Both the position numbers and the translations under genes were made by a program. This document shows, one piece after another, positions 44,262-52,786 of a stretch of 64,000 nucleotides of DNA. The notes beneath the pieces are model-generated. The model had not been told where the DNA came from. It saw only the letters and a program-made list of their open reading frames with translations, and searched no databases. The DNA comes from an uncultured Porphyromonadaceae bacterium. Lineage in GTDB: Bacteria; Bacteroidota; Bacteroidia; Bacteroidales; Muribaculaceae. The number at the start of each line of letters is the position of its first letter. The stretch's first letter is position 1. The stretch lies in the NCBI GenBank assembly GCA_905198125.1, contig CAJKBH010000009.1:28122-92121 (forward strand). Direction: 5' to 3'.

Positions 44262-45227
44262 ATGAACGGTATTTCTATAATTTTACCAGTCTATAATGCA
44301 GAAAAGACCATTGGACGTTGTCTTAATTCATTATTATCCCAAACCTATGCTAATTTTGAAATATTGGCTATAAATGACGGGTCCAATGATAATTCATTAC
44401 AATTATTATTAAGCTATGCCGATATTGATTCACGAATTAGAGTTATCGACAAACAGAACGAAGGAGTCTCAGCCACACGCAATACAGGGCTTAAACTCGC
44501 ACAAAGAAGGTGGATAACATTTTGTGACGCCGATGACGAGGTTTTACCTGGCTGGCTACAGGCTATGGTTGATAATATAAATAACTATGACTTTGTTGCC
44601 ACTGGAATACATTTTATAGAAAATGACGGTTCTGAATATGATAAAACACTCTCACCCTTGCGTTCTTCTAATATAAAACAAGAAAAATCACATAATATAG
44701 GAGCTCTTATTGATGAATTGATTACCAAGGACGTGTTCGGATTTACATGGTGCAAGCTTTTTAGACGAGATATTATAGAAAAACACAATATATATTTCAA
44801 CACAGAAATCAACTTTAGGGAAGATGAGCTATGGTGTGTTTCATACTTTGAACATATAAATTCATGGATAACCATACCATATATTGGTTATAGATATTTT
44901 TTACCCAATGCTAAGAAATCATACAAGGGCAGTTATACCGATTTTGTATTACCAATTTTCGAAGTATATAATCGGATTTTCCCGAAAGGAGATTTAACGC
45001 CTATCATAGCAAAGTTTTATTATCGATTGACACGAGATATGCTATCTCAATCAATTTGTAATGAAAGCCATTCGTCAAAAGAATTAACAAAATGCTTCAA
45101 CTATATATTAGCGTCATATACGGAGAATCGAACTCTCATATCCAAAATAATTGACTATCTGCTTGTTAACAATAAACTTTTTTATATTCCAACTAAATTA
45201 TTAATAAGGGCTAACAAAAAATCATGA
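44262..45227 (+). CDS. Family 2 glycosyltransferase
   Basis: 321 residues. GT-A fold: ISIILPVYNAEKTIGRCLNS, LAINDGSNDNS, GVSATRNTGLKLAQ, metal site FCDADDEV near residue 90, and FREDELWCVSYF toward the acceptor side. Cytoplasmic, adds one sugar to the lipid-linked repeat unit. AT-rich codons. Its stop overlaps the next ATG as ATGA. Confidence 0.9.
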   Translation: MNGISIILPVYNAEKTIGRCLNSLLSQTYANFEILAINDGSNDNSLQLLLSYADIDSRIRVIDKQNEGVSATRNTGLKLAQRRWITFCDADDEVLPGWLQAMVDNINNYDFVATGIHFIENDGSEYDKTLSPLRSSNIKQEKSHNIGALIDELITKDVFGFTWCKLFRRDIIEKHNIYFNTEINFREDELWCVSYFEHINSWITIPYIGYRYFLPNAKKSYKGSYTDFVLPIFEVYNRIFPKGDLTPIIAKFYYRLTRDMLSQSICNESHSSKELTKCFNYILASYTENRTLISKIIDYLLVNNKLFYIPTKLLIRANKKS

Positions 45228-46060
45228 AGTTAACTATTATTACTATTAATTACAACAATCGTGATGGGTTGAAAAGAACGTTAGAAAGCGTTGCTGCCCA
45301 AATCTCGAAAAAGTTTGAATATATCGTTATAGATGGAGGATCTACAGATGGCAGTGTAAATGTCTTAGAAGAATATTCTGACAATATAGATAATTGGATT
45401 TCCGAGCCTGACGAAGGTATTTATAACGCCATGAATAAAGGCGTGCGTTTGACACACGGCAAATATGTATTGTTTGTTAACTCAGGAGATGCTTTAAACA
45501 ATCCGAATGTCGTTGATTCATTCAACAAATTAGGAATAGATGCAGATTTTATTACAGGTATAGAACAATTCGTTTGTTATGACAATGGTCATAAAATAGT
45601 CCAGTCAACGAACTTTCCTCATCGTAAGATAGTAAGTGAAATATTTTTGACATCATCTATTAGTCACGGCAGTACATTTATAAAAACTCAGCTATTACGC
45701 GATAACCCTTACGATGAGACGTTGTCAATTGTAAGTGATTGGAAATTCTTTTTGCATGAATTGATTATTAAGCGATCAAGCTATGCGAGCTGGGATTTTC
45801 CGGTTAATGATTTCGATTCAACTGGAGTTTCCAATACAAACAAAGAGAAAAGAGACAATGAACGTCAATCCTATCTACGAACTATAGCTCCTGCACGACT
45901 TATTGAAGATTATATTTCATTATTAAACGGTCGTACGAAACTAGAACGCATGATTAAAAACGAACGTACGGATGGTGTATTTGTTAAATTACTCACGACG
46001 TTCGGAAGCGTTGTCTTAAAGCTATCTAAAATCATACGCATATGTATCGCGAAGCATTAA
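45224..46060 (+). CDS. Family 2 glycosyltransferase (WcaA/WfgS-like)
   Basis: 278 residues. Starts KLTIITINYNNRDGLKRTLE, then VIDGGSTDGSVNVLEEY, SEPDEGIYNAMNKGV and FVNSGDAL, the pattern of the branch of GT2 seen in colanic-acid-type loci. The C-terminal part is shorter than in its neighbours. Overlaps both adjacent genes, so it is in one polycistronic unit. Confidence 0.88.
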   Translation: MKLTIITINYNNRDGLKRTLESVAAQISKKFEYIVIDGGSTDGSVNVLEEYSDNIDNWISEPDEGIYNAMNKGVRLTHGKYVLFVNSGDALNNPNVVDSFNKLGIDADFITGIEQFVCYDNGHKIVQSTNFPHRKIVSEIFLTSSISHGSTFIKTQLLRDNPYDETLSIVSDWKFFLHELIIKRSSYASWDFPVNDFDSTGVSNTNKEKRDNERQSYLRTIAPARLIEDYISLLNGRTKLERMIKNERTDGVFVKLLTTFGSVVLKLSKIIRICIAKH

Positions 46061-47049
46061 TTTCTGTTATAATACCGGTTTATAATGCATCTTTATATCT
46101 AACAGATTGCATTAAATCGTTACAAGCTCAGACATATAATAATTTCGAAGCGATATTCGTAGATGACGGTTCAACCGATGACAGTGCTTTCATAATTGAA
46201 CATATGTCACAAAGCGATTCAAGGATTAAATTATACCACCAATCCAATGCCGGGCCATCTGCAGCAAGAAATATGGCATTAAAATATGCCAAGGGTGAAT
46301 TCATTATGAAATTGGATGCTGATGATTTTGTTAGCCCAGATTTCATGTCAAACGGAATAAGGCGTATATTGGAAACCGGAGCTGATGCCGCAATATCTAA
46401 GGTATGCAATTATTTCGGGCCCGGAGATGAAAGGTATCGCTATTTCGCAACAGATTTCAATCATGAGGAAATATCTGGCGAAGCAGGTTTGATAAAATCC
46501 GTTAACTGGGATAATATCCACAGTTTTTTGATTATAAAACGGCATATTTATTCCGGTATTCAGTATAATACAAGTGGCGTATTTGGAGATGAAGTAACAG
46601 AACGAATGTTAATTGCACGATGTAGCAAACTGGCATATACTCCTGGAATATATTATTATCGTTTTAACCCTGAATCTGTAACAAAAAAAGTATCTGTCAA
46701 ACAATTCGATCTGTGCCTCTCATACATTCAAACAAAACAATTGCTGAAAGACAATGATGTTTATGATCATTCAAAACTTATCATTGAAACTCGGATGCTG
46801 AATGTGCTCACAAGTTCAGTTTACTATTATATAGCCCATAAAAAACATTTATCTAAGAGTGAACGAAAATATGCAAAAAATTCAATTCACTGTATTTTCA
46901 ATAATATAGATACATCCATATTACACAATGAATATCGAGCGAAGGGATTGCTTAATCTATTGTTTTTCAAGCTCAAAACGCTATCGTTCTTTACCTTTAA
47001 AACCCTCAGCACTCTATTGTTCTTTAAAATGAAAAAATATTATGTCTGA
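46042..47049 (+). CDS. Family 2 glycosyltransferase
   Basis: 335 residues. ISVIIPVYNASLYLTDCIKS, FVDDGSTDDS, GPSAARNMALKYAKGEF and KLDADDFV. Overlaps the previous gene by 19 bases and the next by 8. The C-terminal third is basic and aromatic, probably for membrane contact. Sugar specificity unknown. Confidence 0.88.
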   Translation: MYREALISVIIPVYNASLYLTDCIKSLQAQTYNNFEAIFVDDGSTDDSAFIIEHMSQSDSRIKLYHQSNAGPSAARNMALKYAKGEFIMKLDADDFVSPDFMSNGIRRILETGADAAISKVCNYFGPGDERYRYFATDFNHEEISGEAGLIKSVNWDNIHSFLIIKRHIYSGIQYNTSGVFGDEVTERMLIARCSKLAYTPGIYYYRFNPESVTKKVSVKQFDLCLSYIQTKQLLKDNDVYDHSKLIIETRMLNVLTSSVYYYIAHKKHLSKSERKYAKNSIHCIFNNIDTSILHNEYRAKGLLNLLFFKLKTLSFFTFKTLSTLLFFKMKKYYV

Positions 47050-48049
47050 ACCACTCATATCGGTTATTATTCCAGTTTACAATGTTGAAGATTATGTAGT
47101 TAAATGCATCTCATCGGTTGTAAATCAAACGCTTAACGATCCGATTGAAATAATTGTCATTGATGATTGTGGGGAGGATAACAGCATAAACCTTGCGAAA
47201 GAATATGCTTCCACGATTCATCATGATAATCGTGAATTAATTTTTCTTAAACACACTCAGAATCGTGGACAGGCTGCAGCTCGGAATACAGGAGTAAGAA
47301 TAGCAAGAGGTAAATTTCTTTTTTTCATTGATAGCGATGATTCTATTCCCACGGAATGTCTCGAGACATTTATTGACCATACCTCTCAAGGTGAGTATGA
47401 TATTATAGAAGGGCGGAGTATTCATATTGATTCTACAAACAAGGCTGCATCACAAATATATAATAATCAATATAATATAGTTAAAGAGGAAGAATTATGG
47501 CAAATTGGAGGAACATGGTCTCCTGTATGTTGGAATAAACTTATAAATCGATATTTCTTCATACGTCATAATTTATTCTTTGCGGAGGGCTTTTTTTACG
47601 AAGATTTATACTGGGCAGTTTTGGTGGCCCTGGCGAATCCACAAATACTGATTATTCCCAATAGGACATATTATTATTCCGTTAGGCCGGGATCAACTAT
47701 AAACTCCATGAGCGAACGGCACGTTAACAGCTTCATAATGTTAACAAAACACTTAGCCGTTCTATATCAGAATAATAATATCTCAATCAATTTTAAAAGC
47801 TTATTCACAGCCAATTACGAAAGATTCCGGTCTATCGCCATTGATTATGTTTACGCATTCTGCACTAATGAAATGTGTAAAACTATGTTCAACTCTCTAA
47901 GAGAGTTAAACTTGTGCAGCTTTAGTTATATTCTTCGCAACAAGTCCATTAGTGCAAAAACAAAAATCAAAGTTTTGCCATTGTATATAGGTCAGCTTGG
48001 ACATTATCTAATAATTCTAAAATCAAAAATTTCTAAACTATTCAGATGA
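47042..48049 (+). CDS. Family 2 glycosyltransferase
   Basis: 335 residues. ISVIIPVYNVEDYVVKCISS, VIDDCGEDNSINLA, RGQAAARNTGVRIARG and FFIDSDDSIP, followed by FFYEDLYWAV, where the ED pair is the usual catalytic-base region. Overlaps the next gene as ATGA. Same length as the preceding transferase but clearly different in the acceptor half, so not a recent tandem duplicate. Confidence 0.88.
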   Translation: MSEPLISVIIPVYNVEDYVVKCISSVVNQTLNDPIEIIVIDDCGEDNSINLAKEYASTIHHDNRELIFLKHTQNRGQAAARNTGVRIARGKFLFFIDSDDSIPTECLETFIDHTSQGEYDIIEGRSIHIDSTNKAASQIYNNQYNIVKEEELWQIGGTWSPVCWNKLINRYFFIRHNLFFAEGFFYEDLYWAVLVALANPQILIIPNRTYYYSVRPGSTINSMSERHVNSFIMLTKHLAVLYQNNNISINFKSLFTANYERFRSIAIDYVYAFCTNEMCKTMFNSLRELNLCSFSYILRNKSISAKTKIKVLPLYIGQLGHYLIILKSKISKLFR

Positions 48050-48966
48050 ACAATCAATCCTTACCATTAGTATCTATAATTATTCCCACATACAATCAGC
48101 AGGATTATATTACTGATGCGATTGAAAGCGCATTAGCTCAAAATTATCCTTCGCTTGAAATAATTGTTTCAGACGACTGCTCAACAGATCAAACCGGTCA
48201 AATTGCCTCGCGTTATACATCTGACTCACGATTAATTTACCATAGAAATGAAAATAATCTTGGCAGAGTCGGGAACTATCATAATTCTGCACACAATATA
48301 GCAGGTGGTGTATGGGCCGTAAATCTTGACGGTGATGATTATTATACATCTAACACATTCGTCAATGATGCCCTAAATACGATCTATCATCTGAATGAAG
48401 ACGATATAGTTGCCTATTGCTATAACCATAGCAATCTTGAACATATTAAAAATACCATATCATTCCGGGAAATTGATGAGAACCGAATACTGGTATCAGG
48501 CAAAGACTATTTTCTGAAATATTACGAAATCGGGAGATTCGGACACCCAAACGTTTTATATAGAAGAGATTTAGGCACAAAACTCGGACTGTATACTGTG
48601 CCATATCAAGCTTGCGATTTTCATTCACTAATCCGGATATTTTTATTAGGAAATATAATCTTGGACAAGCGAGCAATCGCCTATTGGAGAGTGCATGGTA
48701 AAAACACTACTATACGTGAAGTTGATGACAAACAACGCCAAGCCATGCTTACATTTGATGCTATTGAAGAGTTCGCCAGGAAATATTTCTCTCCAGAGGA
48801 ATTGGTATTATGGCGCAAGAACATGGATACGGCGTCTTATCTGGACTATATCAGGACTTATATCTCTGTCAATAGAAATCTCAAAGCTGTTAAGTTGTTG
48901 CTTGCAAATCCCCATTTGAAATATTGGTATTTTAGATGCTGGGCGAGAATTTTATTCGGTAAATAA
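48046..48966 (+). CDS. Family 2 glycosyltransferase
   Basis: 306 residues. VSIIIPTYNQQDYITDAIES, VSDDCSTDQTGQIA, NNLGRVGNYHNSAH and the metal site VNLDGDDYY. The last about 60 residues (FARKYFSPEELVLWRKNMD) are helical. Adds a sugar to the repeat unit; which one is not readable. Confidence 0.88.
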   Translation: MNNQSLPLVSIIIPTYNQQDYITDAIESALAQNYPSLEIIVSDDCSTDQTGQIASRYTSDSRLIYHRNENNLGRVGNYHNSAHNIAGGVWAVNLDGDDYYTSNTFVNDALNTIYHLNEDDIVAYCYNHSNLEHIKNTISFREIDENRILVSGKDYFLKYYEIGRFGHPNVLYRRDLGTKLGLYTVPYQACDFHSLIRIFLLGNIILDKRAIAYWRVHGKNTTIREVDDKQRQAMLTFDAIEEFARKYFSPEELVLWRKNMDTASYLDYIRTYISVNRNLKAVKLLLANPHLKYWYFRCWARILFGK

Positions 48967-49018
48967 TAGAACGCATATCACAATAAGGGTCCTATGCAAT
49001 ACAATAAACCTCTTAAGA

Positions 49019-49606
49019 ATGTCGATATTAAAAATTATCAAACGTAGCATTCGTATACTTCTCGATAAACGACAACTATTTAAAACAAAGAAGTTTTTGT
49101 CATGTCTTTACAGATATGGTTCGAATTGTCGTATAAGGTTCCCAATAATTACTCACGGCCTTGAAAATGTTGAAATCGGAGACAACTTCAAATGTGGAGA
49201 GCGTTTAAAGTTGAGAACTTTCAATGGATGGAAAGATCAATCGTTTAATCCATGCATTAGAATTGGAAATAATGTCTCCATTGAAAGTGATTGTCATATC
49301 GGCGCTATAAATAAGATTATCATCGGAGACAACGTCCTGATAGCGTCTTTTGTGTATATCAGTGACCATAGCCACGGGGAAATAACCAGAGCGGAATTAG
49401 ACCTACCTCCATTAGAACGGTCTCTTTATTCTAAAGGTCCCGTCATAATTGGGAATAACGTTTGGATTGGTGAGAAAGTGTGCATCCTTCCTAACGTAAA
49501 AATCGGAGACGGTGCTATTATTGGAGCCAATTCTGTTGTAACCAAAGATATCCCGCCTTATTCTGTTGCCGCTGGCAGTCCTGCTAAAGTAATAAAGCAA
49601 CTATGA
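49019..49606 (+). CDS. Hexapeptide-repeat O-acetyltransferase
   Basis: 195 residues. Left-handed beta-helix hexads (VEIGDNFKCGERLKL; IRIGNNVSIESDCHIGAINK; IIIGDNVLIASFVYIS) with the active His in SDHSHGEI and the C-terminal IGANSVVTKDIPPYSVAAGS. Close in shape to WcaF/NodL-type acetyltransferases that modify sugars with acetyl-CoA. Overlaps the next gene by four bases. It has no homopolymer tract, unlike the two other acyl-transfer genes downstream. Confidence 0.9.
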   Translation: MSILKIIKRSIRILLDKRQLFKTKKFLSCLYRYGSNCRIRFPIITHGLENVEIGDNFKCGERLKLRTFNGWKDQSFNPCIRIGNNVSIESDCHIGAINKIIIGDNVLIASFVYISDHSHGEITRAELDLPPLERSLYSKGPVIIGNNVWIGEKVCILPNVKIGDGAIIGANSVVTKDIPPYSVAAGSPAKVIKQL

Positions 49607-51237
49607 CAATTTCTGTTGTAATTCCCACATATAACGGCAGTCGGTTTGTCGAGTCTGCAATTAAATCTGTATTGAATCAGACACGACCTGCTGATGAAAT
49701 TATCATATCCGATGACAATTCCAAGGACAATACCCTTGAAATTTGTTCCCAATTTGGAGATAAGATTAAAATTTACAGGAATGAGAATGGCCCTTCCGGT
49801 TTCGTGAATGGATGGAACAATGCCATAGCTCATGCGACTGGGGAATATATTTCAATCCTGCATCAGGATGACTTGTTAGCTCCCGATTTTTTAGAGAATA
49901 TATCAAACGCCATTCAACTTCATCCAGATGTAAAACATTTATTTGCCCCATGCAATTATATAAATGAATATGGTCAAGTTATCAGAACTCCTGATTCATA
50001 TTGCAATGGAGGAATCATTAGATATTCCGGCATTGAATACGCCAACGTATACGAACGTATCAAAAATCATATACACAGATGCCCTGGTGTCGTAACGCAT
50101 AAATCTATTTTCGACAGATGTAAATATAGAACAGAAGCTGGACATATAGCAGATGATGATTTCTTCCTTCGAGTTGGGAATTATACGGATGTTGTGGGCA
50201 TTCTGAAACCTCTTGCGTCATATCGAGAACATCAGTTCTCGGAAACCGGTCATTTGGATTTATTGACCTTGAACACCCGGTTGCTTAAGGATTATCACTT
50301 TCAGCTGGAACATACCGCTGAAAATCCCATGCTATCGGATGAAATCATAGAAACATTTTGTAGATGGGAGACTGAGTACATTCACAGGTTGTGTGTGTTC
50401 GGATTAAAGAGTAGACATTTCAAATTTGTACGAATTGCCTTAAATCATTGGTTTAAGTTCAAGAAAGGGCACCGATTCGGAAATTTTTTATATGATCTGA
50501 AATCATTAAAAGGACGATTCAAAACAGCTTTAAAAAAGCAGTTCATTAACAGTTTGCAAGCAAAAGCCAACGCCCAGACAGAAATTGATTTCAATTCAAA
50601 GGATATTATAATTATTGCTCCTCATCCGGACGATGAAGTATTCGGATGCGGAGGTTTGATTGCTAGTTTGGTTGCCGAAGGCCATGCACCACATGTCATA
50701 GTAGTGACCGGCGGCGGTGGTTCGCATCGTGGCTGCTGCTCGACTTCCGAATCAGACATAATCTTGGCAAGACGGGAACTGACTCATAAAGCCATATCTG
50801 TTCTCGGTCTGCCTGAATCGCATCTCCACGAACTGGATTTTACCGATGGACATATTGGTGAGGGAAATTCCGAAGAAAAGAAGAAACTTGAGGCACTAAT
50901 TCTCAAAATCAATCCAAATGTGATTCTTGTTCCACATCATGGCGAAGGATGGCCGGATCATCTTGCCGCACGTGATTTGGGAATTGAATTGGCTGGAGAA
51001 AATACTGAGGTGTATGAATACTGCGTATGGATGTGGTATTACCGTCAGAAGAATCTTGATTGGAATAATGCTTATGTCCTGAAAATGTCCAAGGCTGAGC
51101 ACCAGAAGAAACTTGAAGCTATTAAGACGTATCATTCTGCTTTGGCTCCTTGTGGCAAACCTTGGGTGGGAGTGCTTCCAAAACTATTCGTTAAAGCCAA
51201 CTCTACAAATCAGGAACTCTTTTTTAAGATAAAATGA
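49603..51237 (+). CDS. Fusion of a GT2 glycosyltransferase and a PIG-L/LmbE deacetylase
   Basis: 544 residues. Residues 1-about 230: GT2 domain (ISVVIPTYNGSRFVESAIKS; ISDDNSKDNT; metal site LHQDDLL). Linker about 230-330, helical and basic. Residues 333-544: PIG-L domain with the zinc/catalytic motif PHPDDE (340-345, followed by VFGCGG) and the distal His motif PHHGEGWPDHLAA (444-456). PIG-L enzymes deacetylate N-acetyl sugars. One chain may therefore add a GlcNAc-type sugar and remove its acetyl group, giving a free amine. No stop or frameshift between the parts. Fused forms are uncommon in my knowledge. Confidence 0.88.
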   Translation: MTISVVIPTYNGSRFVESAIKSVLNQTRPADEIIISDDNSKDNTLEICSQFGDKIKIYRNENGPSGFVNGWNNAIAHATGEYISILHQDDLLAPDFLENISNAIQLHPDVKHLFAPCNYINEYGQVIRTPDSYCNGGIIRYSGIEYANVYERIKNHIHRCPGVVTHKSIFDRCKYRTEAGHIADDDFFLRVGNYTDVVGILKPLASYREHQFSETGHLDLLTLNTRLLKDYHFQLEHTAENPMLSDEIIETFCRWETEYIHRLCVFGLKSRHFKFVRIALNHWFKFKKGHRFGNFLYDLKSLKGRFKTALKKQFINSLQAKANAQTEIDFNSKDIIIIAPHPDDEVFGCGGLIASLVAEGHAPHVIVVTGGGGSHRGCCSTSESDIILARRELTHKAISVLGLPESHLHELDFTDGHIGEGNSEEKKKLEALILKINPNVILVPHHGEGWPDHLAARDLGIELAGENTEVYEYCVWMWYYRQKNLDWNNAYVLKMSKAEHQKKLEAIKTYHSALAPCGKPWVGVLPKLFVKANSTNQELFFKIK

Positions 51238-52334
51238 GTAAAGCTATCATCATAGGAGATTCTACTCATAACACTTTGAGTATCATTCGTAGTCTTGGGA
51301 TTGAAAAAATTCCATTCGTATTAATTCTGAAATGCGAGGAAGATACGTGTAATGTCCTTAAAAGCAAACATGTACGGCGGAATCAAGTTCATCGAATTGA
51401 AAAAATCGATGAGTGTCTCAATATCTTAAATGCATACGATGGGGAAGATAAACCTTACCTGATATGCAGTTTTGACGAGGCTGCAGAATGGGTCGATAAG
51501 CATGAGGAAGATTTATGCCAACATTTCATCACTCCTTGCAGAGGTCATCATTTAGGGAATCTTTTCAACAAAGCTGAACAATGTAAACTCGCAGAACAAT
51601 GCGGGTTGACTGTACCCCAATCAACAATATTCCGACGTTCAGAGAGATTTAAAGAAAACATAATAGAATATCCTCTATTGCTAAAACCCCTTGTCAGCAC
51701 TGGTGGAGAAAAAAGTGATATTCATATATGTCATAATCAGACTGAAGTTGATGAGGCGCTTTCAAATAATAGTCATTGCGAACAATTTATTGTCCAGGAA
51801 TTTATCGATAAGGAATACGAGCTTGACTGCATTGGAGTTGCAACCGACGATGATATAGTATTATCTGGTGCTGTGCGCAAAATCAGGCATTACCCTCCTT
51901 TGACCGGAGCTGGCGCATACGGTAAGTTTCTGCCCATATCTATTACAGATGTAGATGTAGAAGGAGTCAAAAAGTTTATCAGCTATTCCGGTTATCACGG
52001 ACCATTCAGTGTTGAATTTATCCATACGCAAGATGGCAGGAATTATTTTATGGAGGTCAACTTCAGGAATGAAGGATTAGCCTTTGCCTCTACATGCGCC
52101 GGAGCAAATCTTCATGCATTATACCTTAATCCATCAAAAAAATACAATGCCAATAAAGTCAGGAAAATCTATATGATGAATTATTCAATAGATTACCTTT
52201 ACGTAAAGGATGGCAGATTATCAAAGGTTCAATGGTGGCGGGACTTTTTCAGAACCAGATGTTTTATTAATATGTCGTTTAGAGACCCGATGCCGGTTCT
52301 CAGCCATTATTGGAATAAATTGCCAGGATATTAA
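51234..52334 (+). CDS. ATP-grasp family ligase
   Basis: 366 residues. N-terminal pre-ATP domain (KAIIIGDSTHNTLSIIRSLG), ATP-grasp core with YPLLLKPLVSTGGEKSDIH and FIVQEFIDKEYELDCIGVA, and the metal site FSVEFIHTQDGRNYFMEVNFRNEG. The family couples ATP hydrolysis to amide-bond formation; in polysaccharide loci such enzymes may attach an amino acid to a sugar carboxyl or amine. It follows the GT/deacetylase fusion with a four-base overlap, so the free amine made there is a candidate substrate (inference). Confidence 0.85.
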   Translation: MSKAIIIGDSTHNTLSIIRSLGIEKIPFVLILKCEEDTCNVLKSKHVRRNQVHRIEKIDECLNILNAYDGEDKPYLICSFDEAAEWVDKHEEDLCQHFITPCRGHHLGNLFNKAEQCKLAEQCGLTVPQSTIFRRSERFKENIIEYPLLLKPLVSTGGEKSDIHICHNQTEVDEALSNNSHCEQFIVQEFIDKEYELDCIGVATDDDIVLSGAVRKIRHYPPLTGAGAYGKFLPISITDVDVEGVKKFISYSGYHGPFSVEFIHTQDGRNYFMEVNFRNEGLAFASTCAGANLHALYLNPSKKYNANKVRKIYMMNYSIDYLYVKDGRLSKVQWWRDFFRTRCFINMSFRDPMPVLSHYWNKLPGY

Positions 52335-52465
52335 ATCGCGCATTATTTATAAAGTTCCGTTATTAAATCATTTCAGAATATTCACAGTAAAATTAGATTA
52401 AACAATAATGTCTATCTATAACAGAGTCGCACCACAATCCAAATCAATCAAGAATTAGTAAAGCA

Positions 52466-52786
52466 ATGACGCCAATTTCACATATAGAAGTACTGGATCT
52501 GATATTAAGGGCGAATAAGTCAGTGGAGTTCATGCTTGATATCAAGATGTTGAATATCCTTGACTCTATGCTGATGCGGCAAAACATTTACTGCACTTTT
52601 TCTTTTAAGGATTTAGTGGAGTACAGTAAGTCCGTTGCCAGTAAAGTAAGAATCACGGATGACACAATAGCGTTCAGGCCATCTGAAAAGAGCCGTCATA
52701 CTATTCGCTACATATCGAATATGTATCTGACAAAAGATAAAATCACCAAATTCAATTTAGCATGGAAGACCTTAGAGTTAAAATAG
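52466..52786 (+). CDS. Small unrecognised protein overlapping the HD-domain gene
   Basis: 106 residues, no signal or membrane segment, mixed helical content (HIEVLDLILRANKSVEFMLD at the start; basic C-terminus). I recognise no family. Its last 25 bases overlap the start of the HD-domain gene in another frame, so the two are translationally coupled and likely partners. It follows a 131-base gap after the ATP-grasp gene, possibly with its own promoter. Confidence 0.55.
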   Translation: MTPISHIEVLDLILRANKSVEFMLDIKMLNILDSMLMRQNIYCTFSFKDLVEYSKSVASKVRITDDTIAFRPSEKSRHTIRYISNMYLTKDKITKFNLAWKTLELK

